DNA of 38,797 nucleotides. Origin: Actinomycetota bacterium (lineage in GTDB: Bacteria; Actinomycetota; Acidimicrobiia; Acidimicrobiales; VFJN01). Location of the stretch: contig VFJN01000193.1 in the NCBI GenBank assembly GCA_009886035.1, positions 1 through 38,797 on the forward strand, read 5' to 3'. Positions 21,921 to 33,012 of this stretch are shown here, piece after piece. Each line of letters begins with the position of its first letter. Position 1 is the first letter of the stretch. Both the position numbers and the translations under genes were made by a program. Under the pieces are notes generated by a model, which did not search any database, was not told the origin of the DNA, and saw nothing but the letters and a program-made list of their open reading frames with translations.

Positions 21921-23642
21921 ATGCCCACTAGTAGCGAAGTTCGTGCCCAACTCACCGGCCCAGCCGGAATGTTCGAGGTCGTGACCGAAGATGTGCGGGG
22001 CCGCCCCACGCAGGTCTACGCCACTCGCATGCCCTCGCTGCGTTCCGTACTGGAGGTGGGACTGCTGCGGGGCGACGAGCAGACGTTCCTGAGTTACGGC
22101 GAGCGCACCTACGGGTTCGGCGAGTTCGGCCGGGTCACCAATGGCGTGGCCCAGGCTCTGCGCAGCCGATTCGGCCTCGCCAAAGGCGACCGCGTGGCGG
22201 TGCTCTCCCAAAACAATCCCGAGTGGTGTCTCACCTTCTGGGCCACGGTGTCCCAGGGCGCGGTGCTGGTGGGCCTCAACGGGTGGTGGACCACCGAGGA
22301 GATCGAATACGGCCTCCAGGACTCAGGAGCCAAGGTCCTCGTGGCCGACCGCAAACGGTTTGAGCGCATCGCCGATTCCCTCGATCTGGCCCCCCGCCTC
22401 GAGCACGTGTTCCTCACCGACTGCACGCCGGCCGATCTGGACCGGGCCAATGATCCCCGGCTCCACCCCTTCTCCGACCTCACCACCTCGCCCAGCCCCG
22501 ATCTGATCGACGCCGAAATTGCCGAGGACGACTATGCGGTGATCTTCTACACCTCGGGCACCACCGGCCGTCCCAAGGGGGCTATCTCCACCCATCGCAG
22601 CATGATCGCCAACCTGCAGAACACGATGTACAACGCCGTGGCCAACTCGATGTCGGGGAATGCGTCTCTGCCCGATGGCGGCGGACAGAACGTGGCCCTG
22701 TTCACGTCCCCGCTGTTCCACGTGTCGGGCTGCCACTCCACGCTGGTGGTCGGTTTGCTGGCCGGTTTGAAACTGGTGATGCCCGAGGGTCGCTTCCTGC
22801 CCGAGACGGCGCTGCAACTGATCCAGGAGCACGGGGTCACCCTCTGGGCCACGGTGCCGACGATGGTGTGGCGGGTGTGCGAGCACCCCGACCGCCACGC
22901 CTACGACACCAGTTCGGTGCGCAGTGTGGCCTTCGGCGGATCGCCATCGGCCGAGGAACTGCAACGGATGGTTCACGAGACCTTCCCCAGCGTGTCGAGC
23001 ACCTCAAATGCCTATGGCCTCACCGAAACCTCATCAGTGGCCACCGTGATCTCCGGCGCCGATGCCATCGCCAAGCCCGACTCGGTGGGTCCACCGGTCC
23101 CCACTGTGTCTCTGAAAATCACCGGTGCCCACGGCGAGGAAGTTGGCCCGGGAGAAACCGGCGAGGTCTGCATCAACGGACCCATCCTCATGGCGGGGTA
23201 CTGGAACAAGCCCGAGGCCACCGCAGAGGCTATTGATGCCGACGGCTGGCTTCACACCGGCGACGTTGGCCATCTCGATGCCGACGGCTTCCTCTTCATC
23301 ACCGATCGCAAGAAGGACATGATCATCCGGGGCGGCGAAAACATCTACAGCGTGGAGATCGAACAGCGCCTGGTGGCCCACCCCGAGATCGCCGATGCGG
23401 CCATCTACGGCGTGCCCCATCCTGAGCTGGGCGAGGAAGTCAAAGCCACCGTGCAACTCGAACCCCATTCCCGCCTCACCGCCAGCGACATCCAGCAATG
23501 GGTGGCCGGAGGGCTCGCCGCCTTCAAGGTCCCGGCGTTCGTGGATCTCACGTTCGACAAGTTGCCCCGCAACGCCAGCGGCAAGCTTCTCAAAAACGTG
23601 CTGCGCGGAGAAGGCGACGTCAGCTTCGTCGAGACGATGTAG
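21921..23642 (+). CDS. Acyl-CoA synthetase (ANL superfamily)
   Basis: VIFYTSGTTGRPKGAISTHRSM, AYGLTETSSV, GWLHTGDVGHLDADGFLFITDRKKDMIIRGGENIYSVEIE, LPRNASGKLLKNVLR. Confidence 0.92.
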   Translation: MPTSSEVRAQLTGPAGMFEVVTEDVRGRPTQVYATRMPSLRSVLEVGLLRGDEQTFLSYGERTYGFGEFGRVTNGVAQALRSRFGLAKGDRVAVLSQNNPEWCLTFWATVSQGAVLVGLNGWWTTEEIEYGLQDSGAKVLVADRKRFERIADSLDLAPRLEHVFLTDCTPADLDRANDPRLHPFSDLTTSPSPDLIDAEIAEDDYAVIFYTSGTTGRPKGAISTHRSMIANLQNTMYNAVANSMSGNASLPDGGGQNVALFTSPLFHVSGCHSTLVVGLLAGLKLVMPEGRFLPETALQLIQEHGVTLWATVPTMVWRVCEHPDRHAYDTSSVRSVAFGGSPSAEELQRMVHETFPSVSSTSNAYGLTETSSVATVISGADAIAKPDSVGPPVPTVSLKITGAHGEEVGPGETGEVCINGPILMAGYWNKPEATAEAIDADGWLHTGDVGHLDADGFLFITDRKKDMIIRGGENIYSVEIEQRLVAHPEIADAAIYGVPHPELGEEVKATVQLEPHSRLTASDIQQWVAGGLAAFKVPAFVDLTFDKLPRNASGKLLKNVLRGEGDVSFVETM

Positions 23643-23748
23643 CCCCCTGACCGACGGGGCCACATTTGGCTCAACCAGTGGGGGGCATCTGCCGATCACC
23701 TAAGCGACCCGCACACCGGTAAAAGTCCAACGGAACGACGAGGCCCCT

Positions 23749-23808
23749 ATGCAACCCCAATCCCCCTTCGACCTTCCCGTCCAGCCCGACCCCGGGAAGG
23801 CATCATGA
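23749..23808 (+). CDS. Candidate 19-aa upstream ORF, MQPQSPFDLPVQPDPGKAS*
   Basis: ATG...GCA TCA TGA ending in an ATGA overlap with the 23805 start; no homology evidence. Confidence 0.3.
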   Translation: MQPQSPFDLPVQPDPGKAS

Positions 23809-24386
23809 CCGCGTTGGCGACCTCGGCGATCCGCCGGCGGGCCATCCCCCTCGACCTTCGTACGGGCCGGGCCCCCAAGTCCGGGATGCGCCTCGCCGGC
23901 CGGGCGGTATCGATCATCGCGGCGGGTCTCATCCTCGCACCGATCGTGGTCGTCGCAATGGGGTATCACCCGGCCATCGTGGCGACGCAAAGCGCCTCCC
24001 CCGGGATCGATAGAGGCGACATTCTCCTCAACGAGATCGTCATGCCATCAGCCGTGCAGGTGGGCGACATCATCACCTACGCCCCCGAGCCGGGATCGGC
24101 CACGGTCACCGGCATGGTGGCCCGGGTGAACCACACGGGTGGGACCTACTCCTTCAGCCTTGAGGGGTCCCCGAGCGATACCTCAGCATGGTCGCCGTCG
24201 GCCCAGGAGAACGTCACCCGGGTGGCCTTGCGATCCGCCTTCCTCGACGGCGCCCTGAGCGTTGTCAGCCCGCTCGCCGCTAACGACCCGGGTCTCGGCC
24301 TGGCGCTGGGAGCGGCGGCCGTCCTGCTCATTGGTGTGGTCTGGATGGCCCTGGCTTCGCGCCCAGCCTCTCCCGAATACTGGTGA
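23805..24386 (+). CDS. Signal peptidase I (SipW/S26B)-like membrane protein, probably catalytically degenerate
   Basis: TM (VSIIAAGLILAPIVVVAMG), YHPAIVATQSASPGIDRGDILL resembling the SMxP / GD box of S26B peptidases, VQVGDIITY, C-term TM; no clear catalytic His or GDxN box. Confidence 0.55.
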   Translation: MTALATSAIRRRAIPLDLRTGRAPKSGMRLAGRAVSIIAAGLILAPIVVVAMGYHPAIVATQSASPGIDRGDILLNEIVMPSAVQVGDIITYAPEPGSATVTGMVARVNHTGGTYSFSLEGSPSDTSAWSPSAQENVTRVALRSAFLDGALSVVSPLAANDPGLGLALGAAAVLLIGVVWMALASRPASPEYW

Positions 24387-25412
24387 TCAGCCGCCGCTGA
24401 TGTCCTGCACTCGCTGCTTGCCCGCAGAAATCCAGGGCATCATGCCGCGAAGTTGCTCTCCCACCTGCTCGATCTGGTGCTCAGCCCCCTTCGCCTTGAG
24501 GGCCGTGTAGTTCGCTCGGCCGGATTCAGCCTCGGCCACCCACTCCGCCGCAAAGCGACCGTCCTGGATCTCATCGAGGACCTTGCGCATCTCGGCCTTC
24601 ACCGCCGCATTGATGATGCGGGGGCCGCGGGTGAGGTCGCCGTACTCCGCGGTGTCGGAGATGGAATACCGCATCCCGGCGATGCCCTGCTCGTACATCA
24701 GATCCACGATGAGCTTCAGCTCGTGCAGACATTCGAAGTAGGCCGACTCCGGCTGGTAGCCCGCATCCACGAGCGTTTCGAAGCCCGCCTGCACGAGCGC
24801 CGTGAGCCCGCCGCAGAGCACAACCTGCTCGCCGAAGAGATCCGTCTCTGTCTCTTCCTCGAAAGTCGTTTCCAACACACCGGCCCGGGCCCCACCGATA
24901 GCCGCCGCGTAGGACAGAGCCAGGTCACGGGCATGGCCAGAAGGGTCCTGCGACACGGCGATCAGACACGGCACCCCGCCGCCTTCGGTGTAGGTGCGGC
25001 GCACAAGGTGGCCGGGACCCTTGGGGGCCACGAGGGCCACATCCACATCGGCCTGCGGCACCACCTGGTCGAAGCGCACGGAGAAACCGTGGCCCACAAA
25101 CAACGCATCGCCGGCGGAAAGATTGGGAGCGATGTGGTCGTTGAAGATCGCCTTGTGCTCGGTATCCGGCCCGAGCAGCATGATCAGATCAGCTTCGGCG
25201 GTGGCTTCCGCCACCGACAGCACCCGCAGACCGGCCGCCGAGGCCTTGGCCACGGAGGCCGATTCCGGTCGGAGACCGACGCGTACATCCACGCCCGACT
25301 CCTTGAGATTGAGGGCGTGGGCATGGCCCTGTGAGCCGTACCCGATCACGGCGACCTTACGGGCCATAACGAGGGAGAGATCGGCATCTTTGTCGTAGTA
25401 CACGTTGGCCAT
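24387..25412 (-). CDS. ilvC: Ketol-acid reductoisomerase
   Basis: [48 protein letters not shown]...[13 protein letters not shown]...[16 protein letters not shown]...[36 protein letters not shown]. Confidence 0.97.
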   Translation of the reverse strand: MANVYYDKDADLSLVMARKVAVIGYGSQGHAHALNLKESGVDVRVGLRPESASVAKASAAGLRVLSVAEATAEADLIMLLGPDTEHKAIFNDHIAPNLSAGDALFVGHGFSVRFDQVVPQADVDVALVAPKGPGHLVRRTYTEGGGVPCLIAVSQDPSGHARDLALSYAAAIGGARAGVLETTFEEETETDLFGEQVVLCGGLTALVQAGFETLVDAGYQPESAYFECLHELKLIVDLMYEQGIAGMRYSISDTAEYGDLTRGPRIINAAVKAEMRKVLDEIQDGRFAAEWVAEAESGRANYTALKAKGAEHQIEQVGEQLRGMMPWISAGKQRVQDISGG

Positions 25413-25481
25413 GGAGGGTCACTTCCGCAGTAGATGGGCTGGGGTGCGACCATAATCCCTGAGAACAAGGCCCACCCCTTC

Positions 25482-25504
25482 GGCCCGTCATCAGAAAACG
25501 GGCC
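25482..25504 (-). promoter_or_regulatory. Stem-loop between ilvN and ilvC
   Basis: ggcccgt catcagaaa acgggcc; 7-bp perfect stem. Confidence 0.35.
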
Positions 25505-25506
25505 CG

Positions 25507-26040
25507 TCAGACCTGATGCAGCCGAGGGTCGACGACGTTGTCAAGTTTCGGAAGCGCCACCCGACCGGTCCGCTGAAGCTCAACGATCCCGAAGGGCTCC
25601 AGCCGTTCGGCACAGCCATCGAGTTTGTCGGGGTGGCCCTCCACCGACAGGGTGAGCCGGTCTTCACCTTCATCGAGGACGCGGCCCACGAACTCGTCGA
25701 CCAGGGCCAGAATCTGGGGGCGGACGGCCGGTGGCGCCTCGACGGTGACGAGAAGCAACTCGCGCTCCACGGCATGACGGGGGTCAAGTTCGGTGATGCT
25801 CACCACGCTGATGAGCTTGAAGAGTTGCTCCGTCACCTGATCAAGCGGGGCCGAGGCCACGTCCACCGCAATCGTGATGCGACTGAAATGCTCGTCCTCC
25901 GTCGGTGCCACCGCCAGGCTGATGATATTGAAGCCGCGGCGAGCGAACAGCCCCGACACCCGCGCCAGTACCCCTGCCTTGTTTTCCACCAACACGGAGA
26001 GAATGTGGTGGGTGATGTCATCGGGGGAAGCACTCATCAC
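25507..26040 (-). CDS. ilvN: Acetolactate synthase small (regulatory) subunit
   Basis: [53 protein letters not shown] domain. Overlaps the ilvB stop. Confidence 0.95.
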   Translation of the reverse strand: MMSASPDDITHHILSVLVENKAGVLARVSGLFARRGFNIISLAVAPTEDEHFSRITIAVDVASAPLDQVTEQLFKLISVVSITELDPRHAVERELLLVTVEAPPAVRPQILALVDEFVGRVLDEGEDRLTLSVEGHPDKLDGCAERLEPFGIVELQRTGRVALPKLDNVVDPRLHQV

Positions 26041-27791
26041 TCGATGCCTCGACGGAGACCGGGATCCGTGATGATGTCGTCGTTGCTGTTCCCGGGGGCC
26101 ACCATTGGGTAGACCTTTTCCGCCGCGTCGGTGCGGAAGTCGATCACCACCGGACGGTCGTTGATCTCGTTGGCCTTCTGGATCGCCACCGCCACCTCTT
26201 CGGGGGAGTCCACGCGCATCCCCACGCAGCCCATAGCCTCAGCCCACATTTTGTAGTCCGGCAGATCGGGCGAGAGGTACACCTCGGAGTAGCGCTCCCC
26301 GTAGAACATCTCCTGCCACTGGCGCACCATGCCGAGGTAGGCATTGTTGAGGATGGCGATCTTCACCGGAATGCGCTCCGCCGCCGCCGTCACCAGCTCC
26401 TGGGCGGTCATCTGGAAGCAGCCGTCACCGTCCACCGCCCACACGGTGGAATCGGGTCGGCCAACTTTGGCTCCGATGGCCGCCGGGACGGCGAAGCCCA
26501 TCGTGCCCAAACCGCCGGAGTTCACCCAGGTGTACGGGCGCTCGAAGTGCCAGTACTGGGATGCCCACATCTGGTGCTGGCCTACCCCGGAAACCACGAT
26601 GCAATCGTCGGGGTTGTTGTCTCGCAACTGCTCGAGCACGAACTGAGGCTTGAGGGAGTCGCCCGGTTCGGCGGGCACGTAGGCCAACGGGTTGGTTTCC
26701 TGCCAGCCAGCAATCGTCTGCTGCCATCCGGAGCGGTCGGGGAACGCCGCTCCGTCAGCCAGCAGTTCCTTCATTACCTCCACCAGTTCCTCGATCACCA
26801 ACCGACAATCGCCCACGATGGGCACATCGGGCCGCCGGACCTTCCCGATTTCCGCCGGGTCGATGTCCACGTGGATCACCTTGGCGTCGGGGGCAAAGGA
26901 ATCAACCTTCCCGGTGATCCGATCGTCGAACCGGCTCCCGAGCGCGACCAGTAGATCCGAACGCTGCATGGCCGTGACGGCGGTGTAGTTACCGTGCATC
27001 CCGGGCATCCCAAGACACAGCGGGTGGGAATCGGGGAAGGCCCCTCGGGCCATCAAGGTGGTGACTACGTGAACGCCGCACAACTCCGCCAGTTCGTGGA
27101 GAGTCTCCGCCGCCCGGGCCTTGAGGATGCCGCCGCCGGCATAAATCACCGGACGTTCTGCCCGCAGGATGAACTCCGCCGCCTCCCGGATCTTGCGGGG
27201 GTCGCCGCGGGTGATCGGCCGGTAGCCGGGAAGACCGGCGAGCACATCGGCATCGTCGGGCCAGTGCCACTCCATGACCGAGTTCGGATTCCGGCGGTCG
27301 ATGATGTCCTTGGGAATGTCGAGGAGCACCGGCCCGGGCCGCCCGGTGGTGGCGATGTGGAAGGCCTCCCGCACCGCCCGGGGGATGTCCTGGGCCGAGG
27401 TGATCAGTTCGTTGTGCTTGGTCACCGACCTCGTAATGCCGATCGTGTCGCACTCCTGAAAGGCGTCGGTCCCAATGGCGCTTACGGGCACCTGGCCGGT
27501 GATCACCACGAGAGGGATCGAGTCCATGAAGGCGTCGCACAGCGGGGTGACGATGTTGGTGGCGGCCGGGCCGGAGGTGACCATCGCCACGCCGGGACGG
27601 CCGGTGACGTGGGCGTATCCCTCCGCCATGTGGCCTGCGCCCTGCTCATGGCGCACGAGGATGTGGCGGATCGCACTGTCGATCAGCGGGTCATAGGCGG
27701 GCAGGATGCAGCCGCCGGGCAGCCCAAAAATGGTGTCGACGCCCTCCATCTCGAGGGATTTGATCAAGGCTTCCGATCCGCTGAGCTGCAT
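26037..27791 (-). CDS. ilvB: Acetolactate synthase large (catalytic) subunit
   Basis: [33 protein letters not shown]...[33 protein letters not shown]...[20 protein letters not shown]; ThDP enzyme. Confidence 0.97.
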   Translation of the reverse strand: MQLSGSEALIKSLEMEGVDTIFGLPGGCILPAYDPLIDSAIRHILVRHEQGAGHMAEGYAHVTGRPGVAMVTSGPAATNIVTPLCDAFMDSIPLVVITGQVPVSAIGTDAFQECDTIGITRSVTKHNELITSAQDIPRAVREAFHIATTGRPGPVLLDIPKDIIDRRNPNSVMEWHWPDDADVLAGLPGYRPITRGDPRKIREAAEFILRAERPVIYAGGGILKARAAETLHELAELCGVHVVTTLMARGAFPDSHPLCLGMPGMHGNYTAVTAMQRSDLLVALGSRFDDRITGKVDSFAPDAKVIHVDIDPAEIGKVRRPDVPIVGDCRLVIEELVEVMKELLADGAAFPDRSGWQQTIAGWQETNPLAYVPAEPGDSLKPQFVLEQLRDNNPDDCIVVSGVGQHQMWASQYWHFERPYTWVNSGGLGTMGFAVPAAIGAKVGRPDSTVWAVDGDGCFQMTAQELVTAAAERIPVKIAILNNAYLGMVRQWQEMFYGERYSEVYLSPDLPDYKMWAEAMGCVGMRVDSPEEVAVAIQKANEINDRPVVIDFRTDAAEKVYPMVAPGNSNDDIITDPGLRRGIE

Positions 27792-27822
27792 GTCCTGGGT
27801 GCCTTTCGGGCGTAACGCAAAC

Positions 27823-27842
27823 GACCTCCCGGGTGGGAGGTC
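27823..27842 (-). terminator. Leader terminator-like hairpin upstream of ilvB (putative attenuator)
   Basis: Minus strand GACCTCCC ACCC GGGAGGTC followed by GTTTGCGTT; 8-bp perfect stem, weak U tract. Confidence 0.65.
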
Positions 27843-27846
27843 GAGG

Positions 27847-27878
27847 AGCGCACGGGCGAGAGAAAAACGCCGTGCGCT
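27847..27878 (-). promoter_or_regulatory. First leader hairpin of ilvB attenuator
   Basis: Minus strand AGCGCACGG CGTTTTTCTCTCGC CCGTGCGCT; 9-bp stem overlapping the leader stop. Confidence 0.7.
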
Positions 27879-27912
27879 AAGTAACTACCTGAAGGATGGT
27901 CGGGGTGGTCAC
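27877..27912 (-). CDS. ilvB leader peptide [11 protein letters not shown]
   Basis: GTG ACC ACC CCG ACC ATC CTT CAG GTA GTT ACT TAG: Ile-Leu-x-Val-Val codons just before the hairpin; GGGAAGA upstream. Confidence 0.7.
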   Translation of the reverse strand: MTTPTILQVVT

Positions 27913-27952
27913 GGGGGAATCTTCCCACGCCGCCACCACTCTGGCAACCTGA

Positions 27953-29653
27953 TCAGGCCTCCGTGATAGCCCCCCGTTCGGCGCCGGTGGCCAGTCGGGC
28001 GTACTTCGCCAGCACGCCGGTGGTGTACCGCGGCTCCGGCAGCTTCCACCGGGCTTTGCGCTCGGCGAGAGTGGCTTCGTCCACCAACAGGTCCACGGAG
28101 TGGCTCTCGATGTCGATCACGATGCGATCGCCCTCCTCGATGAAGGCGATTGGTCCCCCCTCCACCGCCTCCGGCGCGACGTGCCCGATGCAGAAGCCAT
28201 GCGTGCCCCCGGAAAAACGACCGTCCGTGATGAGCGCCGCATCACCGCCCCGCCCTACTCCCTTCATGGCCCCGGTGATGGCCAGCATCTCCCGCATACC
28301 CGGGCCACCCTTGGGGCCCTCATAGCGGATGACCACCACATCGCCGGCCTCGATCTTCTCGGCCAGGACGGCCGCCATGGCCGCGTCCTCCCCATCGAAC
28401 ACCCGCGCTCGCCCCTCGAAATGAAGACTGTCGATACCGGCCACCTTCACCACGGACCCGCGTGGCGCCAGCGTGCCCCGCAGGACGGCAATGCCCCCCA
28501 CGGCGTGCAGCGGATCCGACAGCGGGTGGATCACCTCCCCATCGGGGGCAGGGGCGTTGATCTCGGCCAGGTTCTCCGCCACCGTCCGGCCCGTGACGGT
28601 GAGGCAGTCGCCGTTGAGCAAGCCGGCGTCGAGGAGATGCTGCATCACCACGGGGATACCCCCGATGCGGTCGATGTCGACCATGTGGTACTTGCCGTGG
28701 GGCTTGGTGTCGGCAATGTGGGGCACCCGGGCCGCCACCTTGTTGAAGTCGTCGAGGGTGAGATCCACCCGCGCCTCCGCGGCGATGGCGAGCAAATGGA
28801 GCACGGCGTTGGTGGAACCGCCCAGGGCCATCACGACGGCAATAGCATTTTCGAACGCACCCATCGTCATGATTTGGCGGGGTCGGATGCCCTTCTCGAG
28901 CAACCGGACCACGGCCTGACCCGAGGCGTAGGCGAAATCGTCGCGACGATGATCGGGGGCCGGTGGGCTCGACGAACCGGGCAGGGACATCCCCATCGCC
29001 TCGGCCACCGACGCCATGGTGTTGGCGGTGAACATGCCCGCACAACTGCCCTCGCTGGGGCAGGCGCTCCGCTCGATGGCATCGAGCTCGGCGAGGTCCA
29101 TGGTCCCCGCCGCGTAGGCCCCCACGGCCTCGAATACCGACACGATGTCGGTGGCCTGTCCCTTGTGCGATCCCGGGAGGATGGATCCGCCGTAGAGAAA
29201 GACCGCCGGCAGGTTGACGCGCGCCGCCGCCATGAGCATCCCCGGCAGGCTCTTGTCGCAACCGGCGAAGGTGACCATGCCGTCGAAACGCTCGGCGTGC
29301 ATCACCGTTTCGATCGAATCGGCGATGACCTCCCGGCTCACCAGCGAGGCCCGCATCCCCTCGTGCCCCATGGAGATGCCATCGGACACTGCGATGGTGG
29401 TGAACTCAATGGGGAAGCCACCAGCATCGCGCACCCCCACCTTCGAGCGCTTGGCGAGGCGGTCGAGGGGAAGGTTGCAGGGGGTGACCTCGTTCCACGA
29501 CGACGCCACCGCCACCTGCGGCTTTTCCCAATCGTCGTCAGTCATGCCGATGGCCCGAAGCATGGCCCGGGCCGGTGCCCGATTGGGGCCGTCGGTTACC
29601 TCACGGCTACGCGGCTTGATGTCCACCGGCACGTCACCCTCATGGCTGTTCAT
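27953..29653 (-). CDS. ilvD: Dihydroxy-acid dehydratase
   Basis: [63 protein letters not shown]...[19 protein letters not shown]...[35 protein letters not shown]. Confidence 0.96.
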   Translation of the reverse strand: MNSHEGDVPVDIKPRSREVTDGPNRAPARAMLRAIGMTDDDWEKPQVAVASSWNEVTPCNLPLDRLAKRSKVGVRDAGGFPIEFTTIAVSDGISMGHEGMRASLVSREVIADSIETVMHAERFDGMVTFAGCDKSLPGMLMAAARVNLPAVFLYGGSILPGSHKGQATDIVSVFEAVGAYAAGTMDLAELDAIERSACPSEGSCAGMFTANTMASVAEAMGMSLPGSSSPPAPDHRRDDFAYASGQAVVRLLEKGIRPRQIMTMGAFENAIAVVMALGGSTNAVLHLLAIAAEARVDLTLDDFNKVAARVPHIADTKPHGKYHMVDIDRIGGIPVVMQHLLDAGLLNGDCLTVTGRTVAENLAEINAPAPDGEVIHPLSDPLHAVGGIAVLRGTLAPRGSVVKVAGIDSLHFEGRARVFDGEDAAMAAVLAEKIEAGDVVVIRYEGPKGGPGMREMLAITGAMKGVGRGGDAALITDGRFSGGTHGFCIGHVAPEAVEGGPIAFIEEGDRIVIDIESHSVDLLVDEATLAERKARWKLPEPRYTTGVLAKYARLATGAERGAITEA

Positions 29654-29707
29654 AACCGAAAGGCTACCGGGGGAAGCGTCGCGGGGCCTTGTCCCCAACC
29701 CGGCCGT

Positions 29708-31171
29708 TCAGAGCCCGGCTTTGCGGCGGAGGAGCGCGGTGGCGGCTTTGCCATCGGCCTGGCCGCTGGAGGCCTGCATCACCTTGCCCATAAAGAAGCC
29801 CGAGAGTTTGCCCCGCGCCTTGTCGTCGCCGCTGCGAAACTGCTCCCATTCCTCGCCATGAGCGGCGATGAGGCCGTCGATGATTCCTTCCAGCGCCGAG
29901 CTGTCGAGGGCTTCGAAACCGCGCGCCTGGGCAATCTCCGCCGGGGCACCACCGGTGGCAACCATCTCGGCCAGCACGGTTTTGGCCTGGGTGGCCGTGA
30001 GCTCCCCGCCGGTCTCCATCTTCACGAGATCCCCGAAGCGCTCCGGCGACAACGTCTCGGCCCCGTCCACGGCCAGGTTGTGCTCCACGTGGGTAAGAAC
30101 ACGACCGGCGTCGGCCCCGCCGCCAATGGCGGCCCGCGCAAGGTGATCGAGACCGCGTTCCACCGCCATCACCACACCACCAGCGGTGGCGGGCACCCCG
30201 GCGGCCTCGGCCAGTGCGGCGCGGCGCGCCCCCGGCAGCACCGGCAAAGCGGCATCGATACGGGCGATATCCGCCGCCGAGGGCTCCAAGGGCACCAAAT
30301 CCGGCTCGGGGAAGTAGCGGTAGTCATCGGCGTCTTCCTTCACCCGCAGGGTGCCGGTGCGGCCGGAGGCTTCATCCCAATGGCGGGTCTCCTGGCGCAC
30401 CGTCTCCCCGTTGGTGAGCAAGTCGATCTGACGAAGAGCCTCATGATCGATGGCCCGCCCGAGCGAACGTACCGAGTTGAGATTCTTGATTTCGCAACGA
30501 GTGCCCCAGGGCTCGCCCAGGTGGTGCACCGACACGTTGGCATCGACGCGCATCGAGCCTTCTTCCATCTTGGCGTCGGATACGCCGGTCGCCAGCAGGA
30601 TGGCCCGCAGCTCGTTGGCGTACTCCTTGGCCTGCTCGCTGCTGCGCATATCGGCTTCCGACACGATCTCCACGAGCGGTACGCCCGAGCGGTTGTAATC
30701 CACCAGGCTGTGCTCGGCATCGTGGATACGGCCCCCGCCCCCCACGTGGTTGAGTTTGCCGGTGTCTTCTTCGATGTGGGCGCGGGTGATACCGATGCGC
30801 GGGCCCGACGGAAGATCCAGGTGGCCCCCCAGGTTGGTGGGGAGGTCGTACTGGGTGACCTGATAGTCCTTGGGCTGGTCGGGGTAGAAGTAGTTTTTAC
30901 GAGAAAACACGGAGCGTTTGACGTCGCAGTTGAGGGCGCGGCCGAGCCGCATCGCCAGTTCCACGGCCTGCTCGTTGAGCATCGGCAACGAACCCGGCAA
31001 GCCCAGGCAGGTGGGGCAGGTGTTGGCGTTGGGCTGATCGCCAAAGTGGTTGGGGCAACAACAGAACAACTTGGTGGCGGTGGCCAACTCACAGTGCACC
31101 TCCAGTCCGATCACCATCCCCCAGCCCTCGGGGAGGACCGAGGCGTTCGGGGAGGGGGTGGAGGGGGTCAT
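29708..31171 (-). CDS. gatB: Asp-tRNA(Asn)/Glu-tRNA(Gln) amidotransferase subunit B
   Basis: [63 protein letters not shown]; overlaps the gatA stop (ATGA). Confidence 0.96.
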   Translation of the reverse strand: MTPSTPSPNASVLPEGWGMVIGLEVHCELATATKLFCCCPNHFGDQPNANTCPTCLGLPGSLPMLNEQAVELAMRLGRALNCDVKRSVFSRKNYFYPDQPKDYQVTQYDLPTNLGGHLDLPSGPRIGITRAHIEEDTGKLNHVGGGGRIHDAEHSLVDYNRSGVPLVEIVSEADMRSSEQAKEYANELRAILLATGVSDAKMEEGSMRVDANVSVHHLGEPWGTRCEIKNLNSVRSLGRAIDHEALRQIDLLTNGETVRQETRHWDEASGRTGTLRVKEDADDYRYFPEPDLVPLEPSAADIARIDAALPVLPGARRAALAEAAGVPATAGGVVMAVERGLDHLARAAIGGGADAGRVLTHVEHNLAVDGAETLSPERFGDLVKMETGGELTATQAKTVLAEMVATGGAPAEIAQARGFEALDSSALEGIIDGLIAAHGEEWEQFRSGDDKARGKLSGFFMGKVMQASSGQADGKAATALLRRKAGL

Positions 31172-32586
31172 GCCATGGCTCCTTCAAGGGTGGCGGCCAC
31201 TTGGAACATGGTCACTTCATCGAGCGCGTTGGCCATGATCTGCACTCCCACCGGGAGCCCATCGTCCCCGCTGCCGAAGGGCACCGACATGGCGGGGTGG
31301 CCGGCCAGGTTGGAGGGAATCGTGCAGATGTCGTTCAGGTACATCGCCAGCGGATCGGCCTTGGCGCCCAGCGCGAACGCAGTGGTGGGCGCGGTGGGCG
31401 AGATGAGTACGTCAAAGCGCTCATAAGCGGCTTGGAAATCGCGGATGATGAGGGTGCGCACCTTCTGGGCCTTGCCGTAATAGGCGTCGTAGTAGCCCGC
31501 CGACAGGGCATAGGTGCCGAGCATGATGCGCCGCAGCACCTCTGGGCCGAAGCCCGCGGTACGGGTGCGGTCATACATCTCTGCCGTGGTGGGTGCATCC
31601 ACCCGCAGGCCGTAACGCACCCCGTCGTAGCGGGCCAGATTGCTGGAGGCCTCGGCCGGCGCAATGAGGTAGTAGGCAGACAGCCCGTAGATCACCGCCG
31701 GTACCGACACCTCCTCCACCTTGGCTCCCGCCTCGCTCAGCGCCTCGGCCGCCGCCGCCACCCGGGCCGCCACATCGGGGGCGATGCCCTCGGCCTGGCA
31801 CAATTCGGTCACCAACCCCACCCGCAGGCCGGCCACGCCGTCGCCGAGGCGAGGCAGCACCGGGGGCAACGCCTCAGGAATCGACGTGCTGTCGCGTGGG
31901 TCGTGACCGGCGATCACCTCGTAGAGGGCGGCCGCATCGGCCACCGTGGTGGCGAACGGTCCAATCTGGTCGAGACTCGAAGCGAAGGCCACGAGGCCGT
32001 AGCGAGACACCCGCCCGTAGGTGGGTTTGACCCCCACCACCCCGCACAGGGCGGCGGGTTGACGGATCGAACCGCCGGTATCCGAACCGAGGGCCAAGGG
32101 GGCGAACCCCGCCGCCACCGCCACCGCGCTGCCGCCCGAGGAGCCCCCGGGAACCTTGGTGATGTCGTGGGGATTCTTGGACGGCCCGAAGGCGGAGTTT
32201 TCCGTGGAGGACCCCATGGCGAACTCATCGAGGTTCGTTTTTCCCACTGAGATCGCTCCGGCGGCGGTCAGTCGCTCCACCACGGTGGCGTCATAGGGGG
32301 GCTTCCACCCGGCGAGGATCTTGGATGAACAGGTGGTGGGTATGCCGGTGGTGCAGAGGTTGTCCTTCAGGGCAATCGGCACCCCCGCTAGGGGTCCGGG
32401 GTCATCGCCGGCGGCCACTCGGGCGTCCACCGCATCAGCGGCGGCCAGGGCCTGCTCGGAGGTCACCAGGTTGAAGGCATGCAACTCGGCCTCGCGCGCC
32501 CCGATGAGCGACAGGTGCTCCTCCATCACGGCGCGAGCGGTGCGCTCACCGCCTCGCACCGCCGCCGCGATCTCCAGCGCGCTCAC
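31168..32586 (-). CDS. gatA: Glu-tRNA(Gln) amidotransferase subunit A
   Basis: Amidase signature: [24 protein letters not shown]...[69 protein letters not shown] start overlaps the gatC stop. Confidence 0.96.
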   Translation of the reverse strand: MSALEIAAAVRGGERTARAVMEEHLSLIGAREAELHAFNLVTSEQALAAADAVDARVAAGDDPGPLAGVPIALKDNLCTTGIPTTCSSKILAGWKPPYDATVVERLTAAGAISVGKTNLDEFAMGSSTENSAFGPSKNPHDITKVPGGSSGGSAVAVAAGFAPLALGSDTGGSIRQPAALCGVVGVKPTYGRVSRYGLVAFASSLDQIGPFATTVADAAALYEVIAGHDPRDSTSIPEALPPVLPRLGDGVAGLRVGLVTELCQAEGIAPDVAARVAAAAEALSEAGAKVEEVSVPAVIYGLSAYYLIAPAEASSNLARYDGVRYGLRVDAPTTAEMYDRTRTAGFGPEVLRRIMLGTYALSAGYYDAYYGKAQKVRTLIIRDFQAAYERFDVLISPTAPTTAFALGAKADPLAMYLNDICTIPSNLAGHPAMSVPFGSGDDGLPVGVQIMANALDEVTMFQVAATLEGAMA

Positions 32587-32882
32587 GGTGCATCCCCCAG
32601 CACCGACGGCACGCGGAACATGCCATCCTGCGCGGCCGGGGCCGCCGCCAGTACCGCATCGCGCACCCCGGCGTGGCGCACCACGTCGGGGCGCCACACG
32701 TTCGTGAGCGGGTAGGGGTGCGACGTGGCGGGCACGTCATCGAGGTCGAGGGCCTCGACATCGGCCGCATTGGCCAAAATCGCCGCCAGTTGGGGGGTGA
32801 AGGTGTCGATCTGCTCATCGGTCAACTCCAACCGAGCCAACGTGGCGACATGGACTACTTCCTCACGCGACAGCGATGCCAT
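32583..32882 (-). CDS. gatC: Glu-tRNA(Gln) amidotransferase subunit C
   Basis: [62 protein letters not shown]. Confidence 0.95.
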   Translation of the reverse strand: MASLSREEVVHVATLARLELTDEQIDTFTPQLAAILANAADVEALDLDDVPATSHPYPLTNVWRPDVVRHAGVRDAVLAAAPAAQDGMFRVPSVLGDAP

Positions 32883-33012
32883 GACCCCATCGTAGGGGCG
32901 GGATCCCCAACCTCAGGAATACCAGGGAGCAAACCCGCCCCGGCGGGCCGCTCGCTACGGTGGGTGTCCTAGTGGCGCGGCCCGCGCGCCCGTCGAGCAT
33001 GGAGCAATCGCC

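Noticed and set aside
23701-23760. Possible c-di-GMP-I riboswitch (GGTAAA ... ACGACGAGGCC)
   Set aside because: Only fragments resemble the consensus; the GACGCAAAGCC core and GGUAGGUAGCGGGG receptor element are absent. An Infernal search could settle it.
28100-31426. 1108-aa plus-strand ORF
   Set aside because: Lies antisense to convincing ilvD and gatB; composition is His/Gly/Arg-rich with no recognisable motif. Typical stop-depleted antisense frame in high-GC DNA.
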